NCBI RefSeq assembly: GCF_000004195.4
Contig: NC_030678.2
Span: 131,159,104-131,223,103, forward strand
Direction: 5' to 3'
Length of the DNA: 64,000 bases
Source: Xenopus tropicalis
Lineage: Eukaryota > Chordata > Amphibia > Anura > Pipidae
The translations under genes were made by a program, and so were the position numbers. Shown here piece by piece: positions 1 through 11,741 of the stretch (the stretch's first letter is position 1; the number at the start of each line of letters is the position of its first letter). The notes below the pieces were generated by a model. It was not told the origin of the DNA and made no database searches. It saw only the letters and a program-made list of their open reading frames with translations.

Positions 1-230
1 TGTCCTTTCTGGGAAAAAAATATCTTAGCAATGGCAAAACCCTCCCTTAGACCTTTTGGAATGTCTTTGATACCCCTGGCCATGTAGTGGCTGCAGAAGA
101 CATACATGGCAGCCTGTTGGCAGGGGTTGTCTGATAAGTTAAAGATGACCTTGTCTCCAGAGATCTTCCTGAACAGCTGAAGGATGTGATTGCCCTCAGT
201 AAAGTTTGACACCGGCCTCAGGGAACACCA
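1..230 (-). pseudogene. Unrecognised coding-like stretch, running off the window start
   Basis: On the minus strand one frame stays open from about base 195 to base 1. Its composition is protein-like: the words GDKVIFNLSDNPCQQAAM and KDIPKGLREGFAIAKI can be read. Upstream in the same direction (about 196-290) the frame is broken, with LFIHLVFPEAGVKLY followed by a stop in another frame. That suggests a decayed gene or mobile-element ORF rather than an intact exon. I do not recognise the family. It faces the opposite way to the gypsy remnant that begins near base 420, so it is probably a separate insertion. It could also be a chance open frame. Confidence 0.3.
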
Positions 231-419
231 AGTGGATAAAGAGTGTGGTAAGCGTTTTCAAAGACCTCTACTCCAGAGCATCCTTTTTTTAGATCTTTTC
301 CATTCCCTGTGAAAAACCTATGCAGATCAGAAGGACACATCTCTGAACAAGACAAACTTTAGAAGCTGGACTGAGCTTGTACTGTGGTGGCAAGGAAAGT
401 CTTGTCTGGGTGGCATTTA

Positions 420-2011
420 ACCTTCTCTCCAACAGAATAGTCATAGATTTCTGCTTCCAGTAAAGTTTATCTGCCTTTCTTCATTACAGCGCTGCAAGGA
501 ATTTTATGAAATCTTCCTTTGCAAAAAACCTTTGGTATTTCTTTTCTTCACATGTCTGCCCTCTTGCGAGTATTGGCAATTGATGATAGACCTTTGACCT
601 CTGGAACAATCTCTGAAACTATGGGAGAGTTGCCTTTAACAAAGAAAAGTTGTCCTTCCTCATTATCAATTGCCCTTCTTCTCCAGTGATCTTGGAATTA
701 CCCTGCCTTTGGCTGCATAACCCTATCATTGACTGGTCCAACAATCAAATTTCTTGCTGGAACTCCTACTGTCTCAAGAATTGTATGCCTACTACCTTCA
801 TTTACCATCCCTCAGACCCTGCCCTCTGTATACAAAGATTTTTTTGTTGTATTTAGTACAAAATCTGCTTAGACTCATTGTCCATACGATTGTCCCATTG
901 ATCTTCTTCCTTGAACCATGTCCCTTATGGACTGTATTTATCCTCTGTCTCCAACGAAAACCCAATCAATGAAAAAGTACATTCAAGATAATCTTGAACA
1001 TGAGTTCATCCGGCCATCAATGATATCTTCAGAGATTTTCTAGGTTTAATTATGGTCATCTACCTAGATGATATTCTGGTTTCTCTTTTGAAGAAACATT
1101 CTATTAATACCAAACTGAAAATATGTGTTGTTGAAGTTCCCAAAATGTTCCTATAATCAGTCAGGAAAGTTTTGCAATAAATCCTGCCAAAGTCACTGCA
1201 ATCCAGAATAGGCCCCTTCCTACCAGCACAAAGGCGAGAGATTTATTGGAAAACGCACAATTTATTAAAGGATTTGCTTCTCACATCGCTCACATCTTGG
1301 CTCTCATACACAGGGTGGGAAACCTAATACATGGCCCTGTCAAGCCTTGGAAGCTTTTTAATCCTTGAAAGAATCTTTTGCTTCTGGTCTAGTCCTCAAG
1401 CATCCTGACCCTCTTCAACCCTTCTTTATTAAAGCTGACACATACATTATTGGAGCAAGTACTATTTTGTCTCAGAGGCAGGCTTAAGATGGGAAGTTAT
1501 ACCCCTGTGCCTATTTCTCTAAGAAATTTTCATCTTCTGAACAGAACTATGACATTGGGAACTGAGAGTTACTTGCTGTCAAGTTATCCTTAAAAAGAAT
1601 AGTAACATTATCTTGAAGGAACACTGCATCCCATCACCATCTTTACTGATCATAAGAATCTGGAATATACTCAGACTCTCAAAAGACTGAATCCTTGGCA
1701 GGCTTGGTGGGCCCTTTTTACATCCTTTACACAGTTTAATTTTGTTATCACTTATCATCCAGAATAAAAAAGCGGATGCTATCTCTAGAAGCTTCATCCC
1801 TGTTACAGTGAGGTTGATAATTCAACTATCCCCCCTAGCAGGACAATTGCTTCTTTGCTTCTACAATTCCACACAAGTTTTGGGCCTGAGAATTGTCCCT
1901 GGGTAAAGCACTCTGATGTCCACACTCTATGTTAAGTGCAAGAGTTTTACAGATTGTTTCCATGGAAACCTGGTAATGGTGGTCTGTTAGTCTCCTCAGG
2001 GGAGGTTGTAC
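420..2011 (+). pseudogene. Ty3/gypsy retrotransposon pol remnant (protease, reverse transcriptase, RNase H)
   Basis: Ty3/gypsy pol signatures can be read in order, in shifting frames with several stops. The protease region lies at about 530-790 (VLAIDDRPLTSGTISE, then IDWSNNQI). The start of reverse transcriptase lies at about 877-1019 (CPYDCPIDLLP, KKYIQDNLEHEFIRPS). The catalytic box VIYLDDILV is at 1055-1081. RNase H lies at about 1366-1800 ([35 protein letters not shown], and a terminal ADAISRSF). FIRPS passes almost directly into the segment just before YLDD, so roughly 90 codons of the reverse-transcriptase core are missing. No integrase follows. A typical end of element (GGGGAGGTTGTAC at about 1999-2011) leads into TGTCAGGAGCAC, which resembles an LTR start. 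Frameshifts, stops and the deletion make it dead. Confidence 0.85.
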
Positions 2012-2300
2012 TGTCAGGAGCACTCTGGTTAGGAACGATTTGGAACTTACATTGTTGCGCTGTTGTGCTTGTTGTTTACTTTAAGAAAAGTGAGCAAAAT
2101 GTTATTAAAAAATCAACCCATAGTATTGGACACTGAAATGGTTACTGCCTCAGAAGATGGTTTACACTTTTTCTATAGTGGGGGATCATCTGTTACTATG
2201 TGTAAAGATGGAAGGATTGGAGTCAGCTATCTATCTTATCCGTCCCAAGAATAACAGCAGTATTGTAATCTACTGTGTGGTATTCTGCTCAGGATAATTG
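2012..2300 (+). mobile_element. Probable start of a gypsy 3' LTR
   Basis: TGTCAGGAGCAC follows the purine-rich end of the gypsy pol remnant at the place where a 3' LTR should begin. It shares TGTCAGGA with the solo LTR at 48654. I cannot find a matching 5' copy in the window or a clear ...TGACA end, so the right boundary is arbitrary. Short open frames here carry no recognisable domain. Confidence 0.35.
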
Positions 2301-4229
2301 GAACTGGTTTAAACTGGGCTGCCACTAGCCTACATTGCATAGTATGGACATACAGACTGACCACTCTTTCTTGATGATGAAACTATTTGATGAAAATAGT
2401 AACCTATAAAGAGACAATTAGGGGAATGGAATATAGGTCAGTAATGGAAAAAGATCGCAATGGGACTAAAAATTATCATTGTGTACAAATTTGCCTTTGC
2501 CTAAATGTAAAATACCGTTTGTGAAATGGTCGAAATGAGACTAAAAAGTTGCATTGGGTACAAATCTTGGGTTACTGGTTCCCCCAAGAATAAGATATAA
2601 AACTAGCTAACATCAGGGATAAGAGCAAATTAACAAAGTGAAGTATATGTTTACTCTTATATATAACTGTTTGTATTTTCTGTTATATTATTTTTATAAT
2701 AATAAACACGTTCAAATAGCAATTTTAGTATGTTTCATTTCACTCTGCCACTAGAACACCCCAGTTAATAGAATTAAAGATTATTCAATCTTTACACATG
2801 TATATAAATCTTAAGGATTTTAAATAACAAATTCTCAATATTAAAAGATTAGAAGTTATTCCTGAGGTTAAATAAGAATTACACACCACAAGACCGCAGC
2901 ATTCACTGAAATAAAATAGAACAAAAAGCTGCTCATAGATACCTTCTGTAGATAACACAGTTTCATATGTTTAGTAAATTTATTTTCTCACAGTGACACT
3001 GCCTCTATGGTTATGCCAGCATTTCAAGTGTGTTGACCAAACACAGTGAATTGAGTTTAAAGAGCAGTGCTGGGCTACTTCTGCACTACTTTTTACATTT
3101 CCATTATAATCAGTTACAATGATCAACTTAAAAGATGTGTATCAGGCTTCAACAGTTTATGTTTTAGATTATAAGACCCCACTGAAGAGCAGATTAAAAA
3201 AGGTCCTCACAACAAAAACAGGAGTCACAGAAGGTTCTGTATAAGGTCAAATGAAAGGATTGGAAAATGTACTGTCAATTTATTGTAAAATGTTGTCTAA
3301 ACTCTTTAGCCTCTATGATTACTCACAGCCTTTGTAAAGTTATTATATAAAAACATTATGTCAATTAACTGATACAAAAAAGACAAAACTGTAATACAGA
3401 TATTAAATTATGTGTTTGCATTTAGTAATATATGTTATGTAGCCTTGATATTTTGTTTTAGATATAACAAGCCCATCATCATTTTTCAGCTGTAGATTCA
3501 ACAGCCCATTAAAGTGTCACTGGCACAATGTGTATTTCATCATGTGTGACCAAAATAGAAATAGAATTTCAGCTTACTCAGCAACTTGAAAAGCTAGCAA
3601 GTGTGTCATTGGGTTCAACATAAAAACAGATTTCACTGTCAATGATAAGATCTATTTTTATGAACTTTATACACAACTGTGGGTGAGTGTCTATTGGTTT
3701 AGCAAAGTTCGGAACCTTTAAAAGGGACAGTATTACTAAAAAAATATTTACATGTCAGTACTATGTGTAATGTATAATTTAGAATAAGAATGAAATAATT
3801 GTACTGTTTTTAATTATATAAATCTACTTTTTTTAGCTGTATAAAGCATCACTTTTTACTTTGTTTCTTCCTGTCTGTATCAGACATTTGGTCATTATTT
3901 GGTCATTATGTTAACCATAAGTTTTTGGTTTGCTCTCTAGTATTGGGTGATAAAGAAAGTTAAAGTTACCATAATATGCTATGTATAATGTCTGTCAATT
4001 ATCACATACACAATTTAATAATGGTGTGCAGATCACCTTTATTCAAATCACCCAGTTTTATAACTATTCATAGTTTCACCTGCATTTTACCCTAGTCCCT
4101 TCTTTAAACAGAGAACCCCAACTGCTTTACATCTCTTATGGCCAATCCACAAATTACATATCAAATTAGGTTGTGCATCTGACTTTTAGAGTGGTCTAGA
4201 AAAACCTGTCTTATTGTTAAGGTCTGCAT
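2301..4229. other. AT-rich non-coding DNA, nothing recognised
   Basis: No open frame with recognisable domains and no complete inverted-repeat element. A TTTAAAAGGGACAGT word near 3717 resembles one end of Xenopus TTAA-type MITEs, but I see no partner end. Confidence 0.4.
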
Positions 4230-4690
4230 AGCCCTTACTTAGGTTTAAGTTGGGATCATGGAGAAAGCAGAGTTCAGGCAAGCTAGAATAGTCCAATAGG
4301 TTTAGGTCAGGCTTAGGTCAGGACAGGCAGCAATTGGAGTAGTCAAAACCAGGTAGGAGAGTCAGGAACCGAGAAATCAATCAAAGTGGCACATTTAGAA
4401 ACACCCAGGAACTTGACGTGTATTATTTAGAATTTTTACACAATGACGTCACACGTCAGCTCATCACAAAACTGTGGGTGCCACCATCTTGGAAAGGAAG
4501 TGGAAAGGGAACCACCTTCAGAGGTGGCAGCAGCTCCAGGGTTGCACTTGTACAAAATTCATGACCTGGAGGGAGGAGGGTCGGCGAAGGCAGCGGATGC
4601 AAATGCCTTTAAAGAACTACATGTTTTTATACAACTAACTTTGGCAAACTTGCACAACAGCAGCAGAACTTGTGGGACATAAATGGCCCC
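4230..4690. mobile_element. Possible LTR-retrotransposon LTR or leader fragment
   Basis: The segment is less AT-rich than its flanks. It has repeated AGGTCAGG-type words (about 4305-4325), a perfect TGACGTCA palindrome (4443-4450) and a CCACCATCTTGG word (about 4482-4493). These are features I associate with Xenopus gypsy LTR and leader sequence. Neither border is visible. The 79-codon open frame from 4443 lies inside it and shows no known domain. Confidence 0.35.
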
Positions 4691-4917
4691 TATACATAAA
4701 TGCATATTTTGTAAGTATTTTCATATCAAGTTAAATATTAAATATATAATTGTGTGCACAGACATAAAATCATACACCATATGTATAGCTAACATCAAAA
4801 GAGAAAGAAGAAGCACATGTCTATTAGGCAGCCCTGTAATTGTGAGGTACCAGAGTGCAAGGAGAAGGTAGCCCTTTCTTATTTATATTGATTGCATAAA
4901 ATAAGAGGCCTGTTAAT

Positions 4918-5121
4918 TAGTGATGAGTGATTTTTTTTTCGCCAGGCATGGATTCGCAGCGAATTTCCGCATTTGGCCATTGACGAATTGTTTCACGAAA
5001 CTTCTGTGAAAATTTGCCGCGGAAAAATTTGTCACACAGAAATGTTTTGTTGTGCTTCAAATTGTTGCGCTTCAAAAAAAGGGGCGTCAAACAAGGCGCA
5101 GGACAGATTCGCTCATCACTA
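4918..5121. mobile_element. hAT-type MITE (TAGTGATGAG family)
   Basis: Terminal inverted repeats TAGTGATGAG and CTCATCACTA bound a 204-bp segment without coding capacity. The flanking octamers CTGTTAAT and CTGTGAAA match at six of eight bases, a decayed 8-bp target duplication. The interior carries the family hallmark GCCAGGCATGGATTCGC near the left end and GGACAGATTCGCTCATC at the right end. The same word order recurs in other copies in the window. Confidence 0.85.
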
Positions 5122-5129
5122 CTGTGAAA

Positions 5130-7670
5130 CATACATGATTGCACATAATCCAGGTATACCTTATTTTCTGAGAGAGAATTCATTGCTGAATTTTGTCAGT
5201 TCTTTGGAGCAATTTCTTCTAGAAGCATTGTCAAATCATTGTTAAAAAAGCATTGTTTAACTTTGTTTAAAAAAGCACACCACATTTTGCCATTTTAATG
5301 TGGTTGCTCCTAGGAAGTTGAACATTTCTTGTTGTGTACATGTTATAAGGTCTGTAGATTCTGTGCATGTGCTTTTTAAGGATTGTAGCTATATACTTTA
5401 AATATCCAAATATCAAATAATGTTACCCTGCATAGTTGCGTATTATAGTTCATTGTTTATGGAGCTGGGAAAATTAATAGGTTGATAGATCTTAAAAGCT
5501 GCATTTGGGGGGATAGCTTTTTATTAAATAGACCCCAAAGCAGTTACATAAAGCAACTGTTAGCTCATTTGCACAAGATCAGTCGGTGATCCCTATCAGG
5601 TGAAATGTCAACAACTTTATTAACAGACTCGGACCTAGAGTTGAATAGATGAATTGAGATTTTGCTAATTAGATGACACACATGCTTGGCACCAGGTCAA
5701 TAATAAAGGTTAACTTATCCTCGTGTTCAAAATACTGTGGATTGGAAACGTGGAACTGCATATATAATATGTATTCTGTTATTATCAAAATCCCTGCTGC
5801 AATATCCACCATGACAGCCTTTTATATAAGACACTACACTTCCAAAGCCCCAGCAAATATTAAGCCCTCATTAGATGGCCAGAAGTCAGTTGCTTCAATT
5901 ATTGGAGGGACTTGCTTATTACTTCTAACGGAGAACACCTGCACCAGCACATTTATCTGAAGTATTGAATAACAATTTCTCATTGCAATTTAAGCTTTGC
6001 ATTAACTCTGCATAGACATTTGTCAACAGTTATATTGTGTACTATGTTATTCTTATCATATTATCATTAAAATACACAAATCCTTTAAGTTTGCCAGCAA
6101 TATTTGAATTTTTTAATATCAAATGACTGCAAAACGCTCTATTTTTTTAGTAACAACATTTGCTTCTCACTATTTTTTGCAACAAATTGGGATTCTGAAG
6201 ACAGCTTTGCTTCGACCATTAATAAATTTCAAAACTTACGGACCCTCTGTTCTTCTGTGTTGACATTACTGAAATATTTTTGTAATCAGCAAATATCTCT
6301 CTGAGGCCCCAACCCGTATCCATGCTAGTCACAACAAAACAAAGCTGGCAAGAAGGGACAGTTAGTGTCATGGAGGTTCACAGTTATGCAAGTTTAAATT
6401 AAAGGTGGCTGCATATATTCTCATTATAAACTGTCACAAATGCTCAAGGGCACAGAAAAATGTGTTTTCATAAATGATATGGTCACCTAGCTATAAATAC
6501 AGAGCACGATTGTCTTGTTAGCAATTATTTTGTCAATTTCTAAGATGTTGGCTATGAGATATAACAAGTGACAAATGTGAAAGTATCCTGTGAAGAATAT
6601 TATAATATTTATTCTCTGGTTCAGGAAAGCTTGATGTGATGATCTTTATTATCAGCACTGAAACATAATACCAAACAAAGATACTATACACAATAAGATT
6701 AATGCAGATGTGACACAGTAATTTAGTTATTGCCCTTGAAAAACACATTTTATAGATTGAAGTGTAAGGCCAGCAAAGGATTAATATATCCATAACTACC
6801 ACACTCGATTCTGTAGATGTAATTGGAAGTAATAGCATATTTATTTCTCTGTCTCTGCCTTGTAAACCAGTCTATGGGGAATACAAATATTTGCATTAGC
6901 ATGAAATTGATTAAAAGAGCAAATCAGAATCAAATCTAAATATTTTCATTTTAAAAATGTTTTCTAGTGTTTCAATTGACACTGACACATTTTAATAAAA
7001 GTGTAGGCTTTATAAATAATGGCAAAGAAAAAAATGTGTGAGTGCTCGGTCTAATCAGTGCTAATGCATTGACCAGCCACTGTTTTTTAGAGTGCTCAGA
7101 CTAACCTACACTCTGATTTTCAATCACTGAGCCCTCAGCAACAATGTGCATTTAGTGCAACTGAGTGGTGGAACTATGTTCACTTACCCTTTATCCTGTA
7201 CCCAGAAGCTACAGTATAGGGGCAGTAATATACCCCTGTCTCTGAATCCTTTTCATATAGGCTGAATGGCAGCTGTAAGCAATATTTGGCTATGATATAT
7301 ACACAAAACATATAGAAATTATGTTCAGTCTAGGCTCTTGTACACATGCATTTTATGTTGTGTTCCTATGGTGGATCTTCCATGGCTGTTAGAATTTATG
7401 TATACTATATACAGATTTTTTTCTGATTGTGATGTGTAATTTTGTTTGTGTGTAGGTGTATATATAAATAATTTTCTGCCCTCAAGTTTTTTTCCACATG
7501 TCTATGGGATTTGAGGATTAAGTTTTTTTTAATAAATCAGCACACATTTGAGTTTTTGGATGAAAAATAATCAACAATTCAAAGTTTGATTATTGAGTGT
7601 TCTAAGCAGAAGCTAGACCTTCATTATCTGATCCTTGTACACAAGATCTCTGCTCATGATCTTCCTTTAG
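5130..7670. other. AT-rich non-coding DNA, nothing recognised
   Basis: Only short open frames without recognisable domains. T-rich sequence at about 7490-7600 resembles the inner part of AT-rich foldback MITEs but has no defined ends. Confidence 0.4.
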
Positions 7671-7678
7671 GTAATGTG

Positions 7679-8320
7679 TAGAAATGTAGCGAACTGTTCG
7701 CCGGCGAACTAATTCGCGCGAACATCGGGTGTTCGCAAGTCCGCAAATTCGCGAACTTTTCGTGATGTTCGCAATTTGGGTTCGCCGGCACCGAAAAAAT
7801 CGCAAAACTTATGATAACGTTACGAATGCTCCGAAAAAGTCGCAAAACTTACGATAACGTTACGAATGCTCCGAAAAAGTCACAAAACTTACGATAACGT
7901 TACGAATGCTCCGAAAAAGTCGCAAAACTTACGATAACGTTACGAATGCTCCGAAAAAGTCGCAAAACTTACGATAACGTTACGAATGCTCCGAAAAAGT
8001 CGCAAAACTTACGATAACTTTACGAAAGCGCCGGAAATTACGAAAAAGTCGCAAAATTACCGATCATTTCGAAAAACAGCGTGGGTCAATTTTTCAGAGA
8101 AATTTTTGCTTGATTCCCCTCCTGCATGCCACTGTCCAGGTCGTGGCACCCTTTAAACTTTAAAATCAGTTTTCTGGCCAGAAATGGCTTTTCTAGGTTT
8201 TAAAGTTCGCCTTCCCATTGAAGTCTATGGGGTTCGCAAAGTTCGCGAATATTCGCAATTTTCGGCGGAAGTTCGCGAACAGGTTCGCAAACTTTTTTTT
8301 TGAGGTTCGCTACATCCCTA
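7679..8320 (+). mobile_element. hAT-type non-autonomous element (TAGNGATGTAGCGAAC family) with internal minisatellite
   Basis: The termini are TAGAAATGTAGCGAAC and GTTCGCTACATCCCTA. The flanking octamer GTAATGTG is present at 7671-7678 and again at 8321-8328, an exact 8-bp target duplication as made by hAT transposases. The element is 642 bp with no transposase ORF. Both arms are full of GTTCGC/GCGAAC words. The left half contains a 40-bp tandem array (separate entry). The right half holds a unique segment (about 8095-8225) that reappears inverted in the copy at 47509-48454. Confidence 0.93.
7791..8032 (+). repeat. 40-bp minisatellite, about six units, inside a hAT element
   Basis: A 40-bp period is visible directly. 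The word CGCAAAACTT (or CACAAAACTT) recurs at 7801, 7841, 7881, 7921, 7961 and 8001. Each is followed by ACGATAACGT or a one-base variant, then TACGAATGCT, then CCGAAAAAGT. Units differ by only a base or two, so the expansion is recent compared with the element's terminal differences. The last unit degenerates after 8030. The other copy of this element in the window (47509-48454) lacks the array. Confidence 0.95.
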
Positions 8321-8328
8321 GTAATGTG

Positions 8329-10332
8329 TTACCATAAGGTTTTAAGCTTCTTCTTCCCTAAACAGGCCCTATTTTGCCTTAGGCCCATCAGAAAATCCCC
8401 TTTCCTAACTAAGTGGGTGTAAAAAAAAGAGAGAGATCTATGGGTATATCCTGTAAGAGAAAGCTAATAATTTTACATCTCCTATATTTATATCATGGCA
8501 ATATTTACAGTTTCAGCTGCAGGAGCATAAATATTTATAAATTAAGAAAATGAGAACTTTATAAATAATTTGAAGAACTAGGCATTTGTCACTGAAGGCA
8601 ATGTAGGGCTTCCTGATAATCTTGCTGGCTAATTATCACTGTAGTGTAGTTTGTTCACTGTTGTTTAGTATTTATTGTCAAGTGTTAAAGCATTTGCAGA
8701 TCTAGTCAGGCTCTCTAGGATGCAGTGTGTCTGGACTTGCTAAATTTTGGCCCACTGAATTACATGCAAATAAAGTTTGTGTAAATTCATGGTCATGCCC
8801 TATCCCCGTATTCCTCTTACATCATGTGTGCAAGTATATGTCATTCACTATGTTATATATAATAATAATAATAATATGGGGAACAACATTTTACACATGG
8901 TTTTATTGATTCAATAAAAGTATGGTAGAAAACACAATTATAATGGATGTTTACATGTATTTAAAATGAACAGTTAATGATCCGTTGTATTAATTTTGAA
9001 GGAAATTTACAGTCATCCATATTTTTGATATACTGAGTTCTCTATCCATATCATCTGGAGGTTGCAGAAGGAAAACTTTTACTTTTGAGGGAACAAACTG
9101 GGTTATTTTGCAGACTTTCTTGTTAAAGAAACTTTCCGCAAGGGTCAGTGGTGCCAAAGCAGGTATACTTAAACTTCATGCTTGAATAAACTAATTAATT
9201 ATGTAAAGAAGCTAAAGTTTTATGGAAGATAATTAAGTTTTGCTGTTTCTTCTTATTAAAAAAAAAAAAGAACAAATATGAGAAAAAAAACTTGAACATT
9301 TTCCTCTTAATAAAAAATAAGGAAACATAATCAAAATAACTGAGTTTACTGAGCAAATATTTTAAAAACATGAAAAACTTTTTGAAATACAACACCAATA
9401 AAATTTCCAAAGAGAACAAACATTAAGAGGCACATTTATAACCTTGTTTTTTTTTTTTTAACCATTTGGTTAATGTCAATTTTGGCTCTCATAAAAAAGT
9501 TATATTGGCGAATAGGTCTTGTTGTACTTTTATAAGACGTCACTGTTCTTCCGTCTCTGGTCGAAAATTCTCTTTTTGTTTAAGGATTTTTGCTCATCAA
9601 GGGAGACAATTAAACCCCTTAGCTAAGTCATAAAGTGCAGGCTCAATGAATCCCACAGTCTGTCTTGTGCTAACTAAATCAATCTTATATAGCAGGGCAC
9701 AAAAGGGCTTATTGACTAAGACGTAAAATTAAATCAGTATAAAAGCAGCAATTAGCTTTCGTCTTCTGCAAAAAAATATAAAGCAAATACTTGATTAGTT
9801 TCTATTGTTTACTGCACTGATTAAAAGTTGTACCGGTATTGGTAATTGAGTAGATTATATCTTTTCCCATCAGGCAATTTAAAATCTGTTTTCTTTTCAT
9901 TATGTGGTTCAGTATCAGTTGTAAATATCAGTGTTATAGATTATAAAATGACACACAATATCAGTGTTATAAATTATAATATGGAACATTGGCAGAGAAT
10001 TACGGCATTTGTCAGATGATTTTAGAATTCCGGGTCAGTGGTGACTCTGTTACCATCTTTGTACAGAAAAGAAATACAATCTCCTGGTATTGCTATTGTT
10101 AGGCTAAAGAATTTACAAATAGTCTCTAAAATCCAAACACTGCACAGATGTCATAAATCAGAGCAATCCCCCAGTTTAGGCAAACTTAGGTTAGAGATTG
10201 TGTGTGTTTTTCTTTGGACAGAGATATATTAAAAAAGCATGATGGTGAGTACAGGATCTGCCCAATAGAAGAAGATGTGGTTGAAATGGTAACATGATGT
10301 TTGGATTTCACAAATCATGAGCATTTTTTTAG
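8329..10332. other. AT-rich non-coding DNA with an (ATA)n tract
   Basis: A short ATA/ATT microsatellite lies at about 8859-8876. A segment starting AAGAGGCACATTTATAA near 9425 resembles a degenerate MITE end. A direct repeat of about 20 bp containing ATCAGTGTTATA lies at about 9927 and 9960. No coding sequence recognised. Confidence 0.4.
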
Positions 10333-10334
10333 TA

Positions 10335-10661
10335 CAGGTATAGGACCCTTTATCCAGAATGCTCAGGACCAAGGGTATTCCGGATAAGGGTTTTTTCCAT
10401 CATTTGGATCTCCATACCTTAAGTCTACTAAAAAATCAATAAAGCATTAATTAAACCCAATAAGATTGTTTTGCATCCAATAAGGATTATTTACATCTTA
10501 GTTGGGATCAATTACAAGGTACTTTTTATTACTACAGAGAAAAAGGAAATCAGTTTTAAGATTCTGAATTATTTGATTAAAATGGAGTCTATGGGAAACA
10601 GGCTTTCCGTAATTTGAAGCTTTCTGGATAATGAGTTTCCGGATAAGGGATCCCATACCTG
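10335..10661 (+). mobile_element. TA-flanked palindromic-end MITE, copy 1
   Basis: The element runs CAGGTATAGGACCC... to ...GGATCCCATACCTG and is flanked by TA on both sides. Its subterminal words TATCCAGAATGC and TTCCGGATAAGGG recur at the other end inverted (TTTCTGGATAA, CCGGATAAGGGAT). It is 327 bp, almost the same length as the copy at 53354-53681. It has no coding capacity. TA duplication would suit a Tc1/mariner-type transposase, but the transposase is not here, so superfamily assignment is inference. Confidence 0.88.
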
Positions 10662-10680
10662 TACTTTGTATTGTAATAAT

Positions 10681-10803
10681 TAGTGATAAGCGAATTTTTT
10701 CGCCAGGCATGGATTCGCGTATGCGGCCACAAAAAATGATTTGAAAATCTTTTCAAAGATTCACAAATTTTTTGGCGAAACGGGACAGATTCACTCATCA
10801 CTA
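10681..10803. mobile_element. hAT-type MITE (TAGTGATGAG family), short copy
   Basis: A 123-bp element with ends TAGTGATAAGCGAA and TTCACTCATCACTA. The octamer GTAATAAT lies immediately on both sides (10673-10680 and 10804-10811), an exact 8-bp target duplication. It retains the GCCAGGCATGGATTCGC block and has lost most of the middle. It sits 19 bp beyond the TA-flanked MITE. Confidence 0.92.
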
Positions 10804-10811
10804 GTAATAAT

Positions 10812-11338
10812 CGTATAAATCTGTCCTGGTTCATATCCTAAGTAGAACTGAATGATTCTAGTCAGGCCCAGTAGGATTGCAGGGGGCAGCCTTAATTTGA
10901 GTAAGCTATATCAGAGACAAGAGTGACAATCACTATGAGCAAGAATTTTATATTCATTGGATATACAGAATTATATAGGAGGACATCTATAGCCTGTAAC
11001 TATACAATAAATATCTATAACTATAATAAAAACCAACATCACTTTCTGGCAGACACTGGTTACCTGCATTACATTCCTCACTGAGATGTGGAAATCTAGT
11101 CATCTGCAGAGACCTGGTTAAGGCCTATACACTGCAGTATGTTTTGATGTTTGGTGCACTTGAAAATCTGTAGTAACTTTTAAATTATTCAAAAGTCAGT
11201 GTCAATGTTCAGATACAGAAATGCACAACTGCAAATAATGCTAGCTTTACATACAGTATCCACTTGCATGTCTTCTGGTTACGGCTGTGTACAAAGGGGT
11301 CCTCTGTTGGGGACACGTGTATTGTAAACTTAAAACAC
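10812..11338. other. Non-coding, nothing recognised
   Basis: No coding or repeat structure that I can delimit. Confidence 0.4.
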
Positions 11339-11741
11339 GTAGAGGCCAATTGATCAAAAACTCGCATTTTAAAAAAGCTTAAATGTCTACACGTTTATTG
11401 AAAAATGCGAGCATAAAAACCATGAATAAATAAAAACACAGAACACATAAGAATATGAAAACCTTGAATCCTCCTTTTCATAAGATTTTTTGTACGATTG
11501 CAAATGAAAAAAATCCAGAAAACCTCTAAAACCTATTTTACAATTTGCAAAGGGCAGCTCATTGACCTTGCCAGCTTTAGATGGTGAAGTTTTGAATTAG
11601 AGTTTTTTGTGGTTTTTACAAATAATAAATAACAAAAAATATGTGTTTTTGAGTAATTATCTAAGTACATGATTTTTAACGCTAAAAAGTTGATTCTGGG
11701 AAATAAAAAAAAAATGGGAACATTAATAAATTGAACCCTAC
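11339..11741. mobile_element. AT-rich inverted-repeat element
   Basis: The ends are imperfect inverted repeats: GTAGAGGCCAATTGATCAAA on the left, and on the right the complement of GTAGGGTTCAATTTATTAAT. The interior is AT-rich and non-coding. No clear target duplication. Probably a DNA-transposon-derived MITE of undetermined superfamily. Confidence 0.55.

Noticed and set aside
4443..4682. 79-codon frame after a TGACGTCA palindrome, as a small gene
   Set aside because: The sequence looks like LTR or leader DNA and the translation has no known domain.
7602..7845. Minus-strand frames of 63-67 codons
   Set aside because: They read through the GCGAAC words of the hAT element and have no domain.
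7791..8032. CRISPR-like regular repeat array
   Set aside because: The 40-bp units are contiguous with no spacers, lie inside a eukaryotic transposon, and there are no cas genes.
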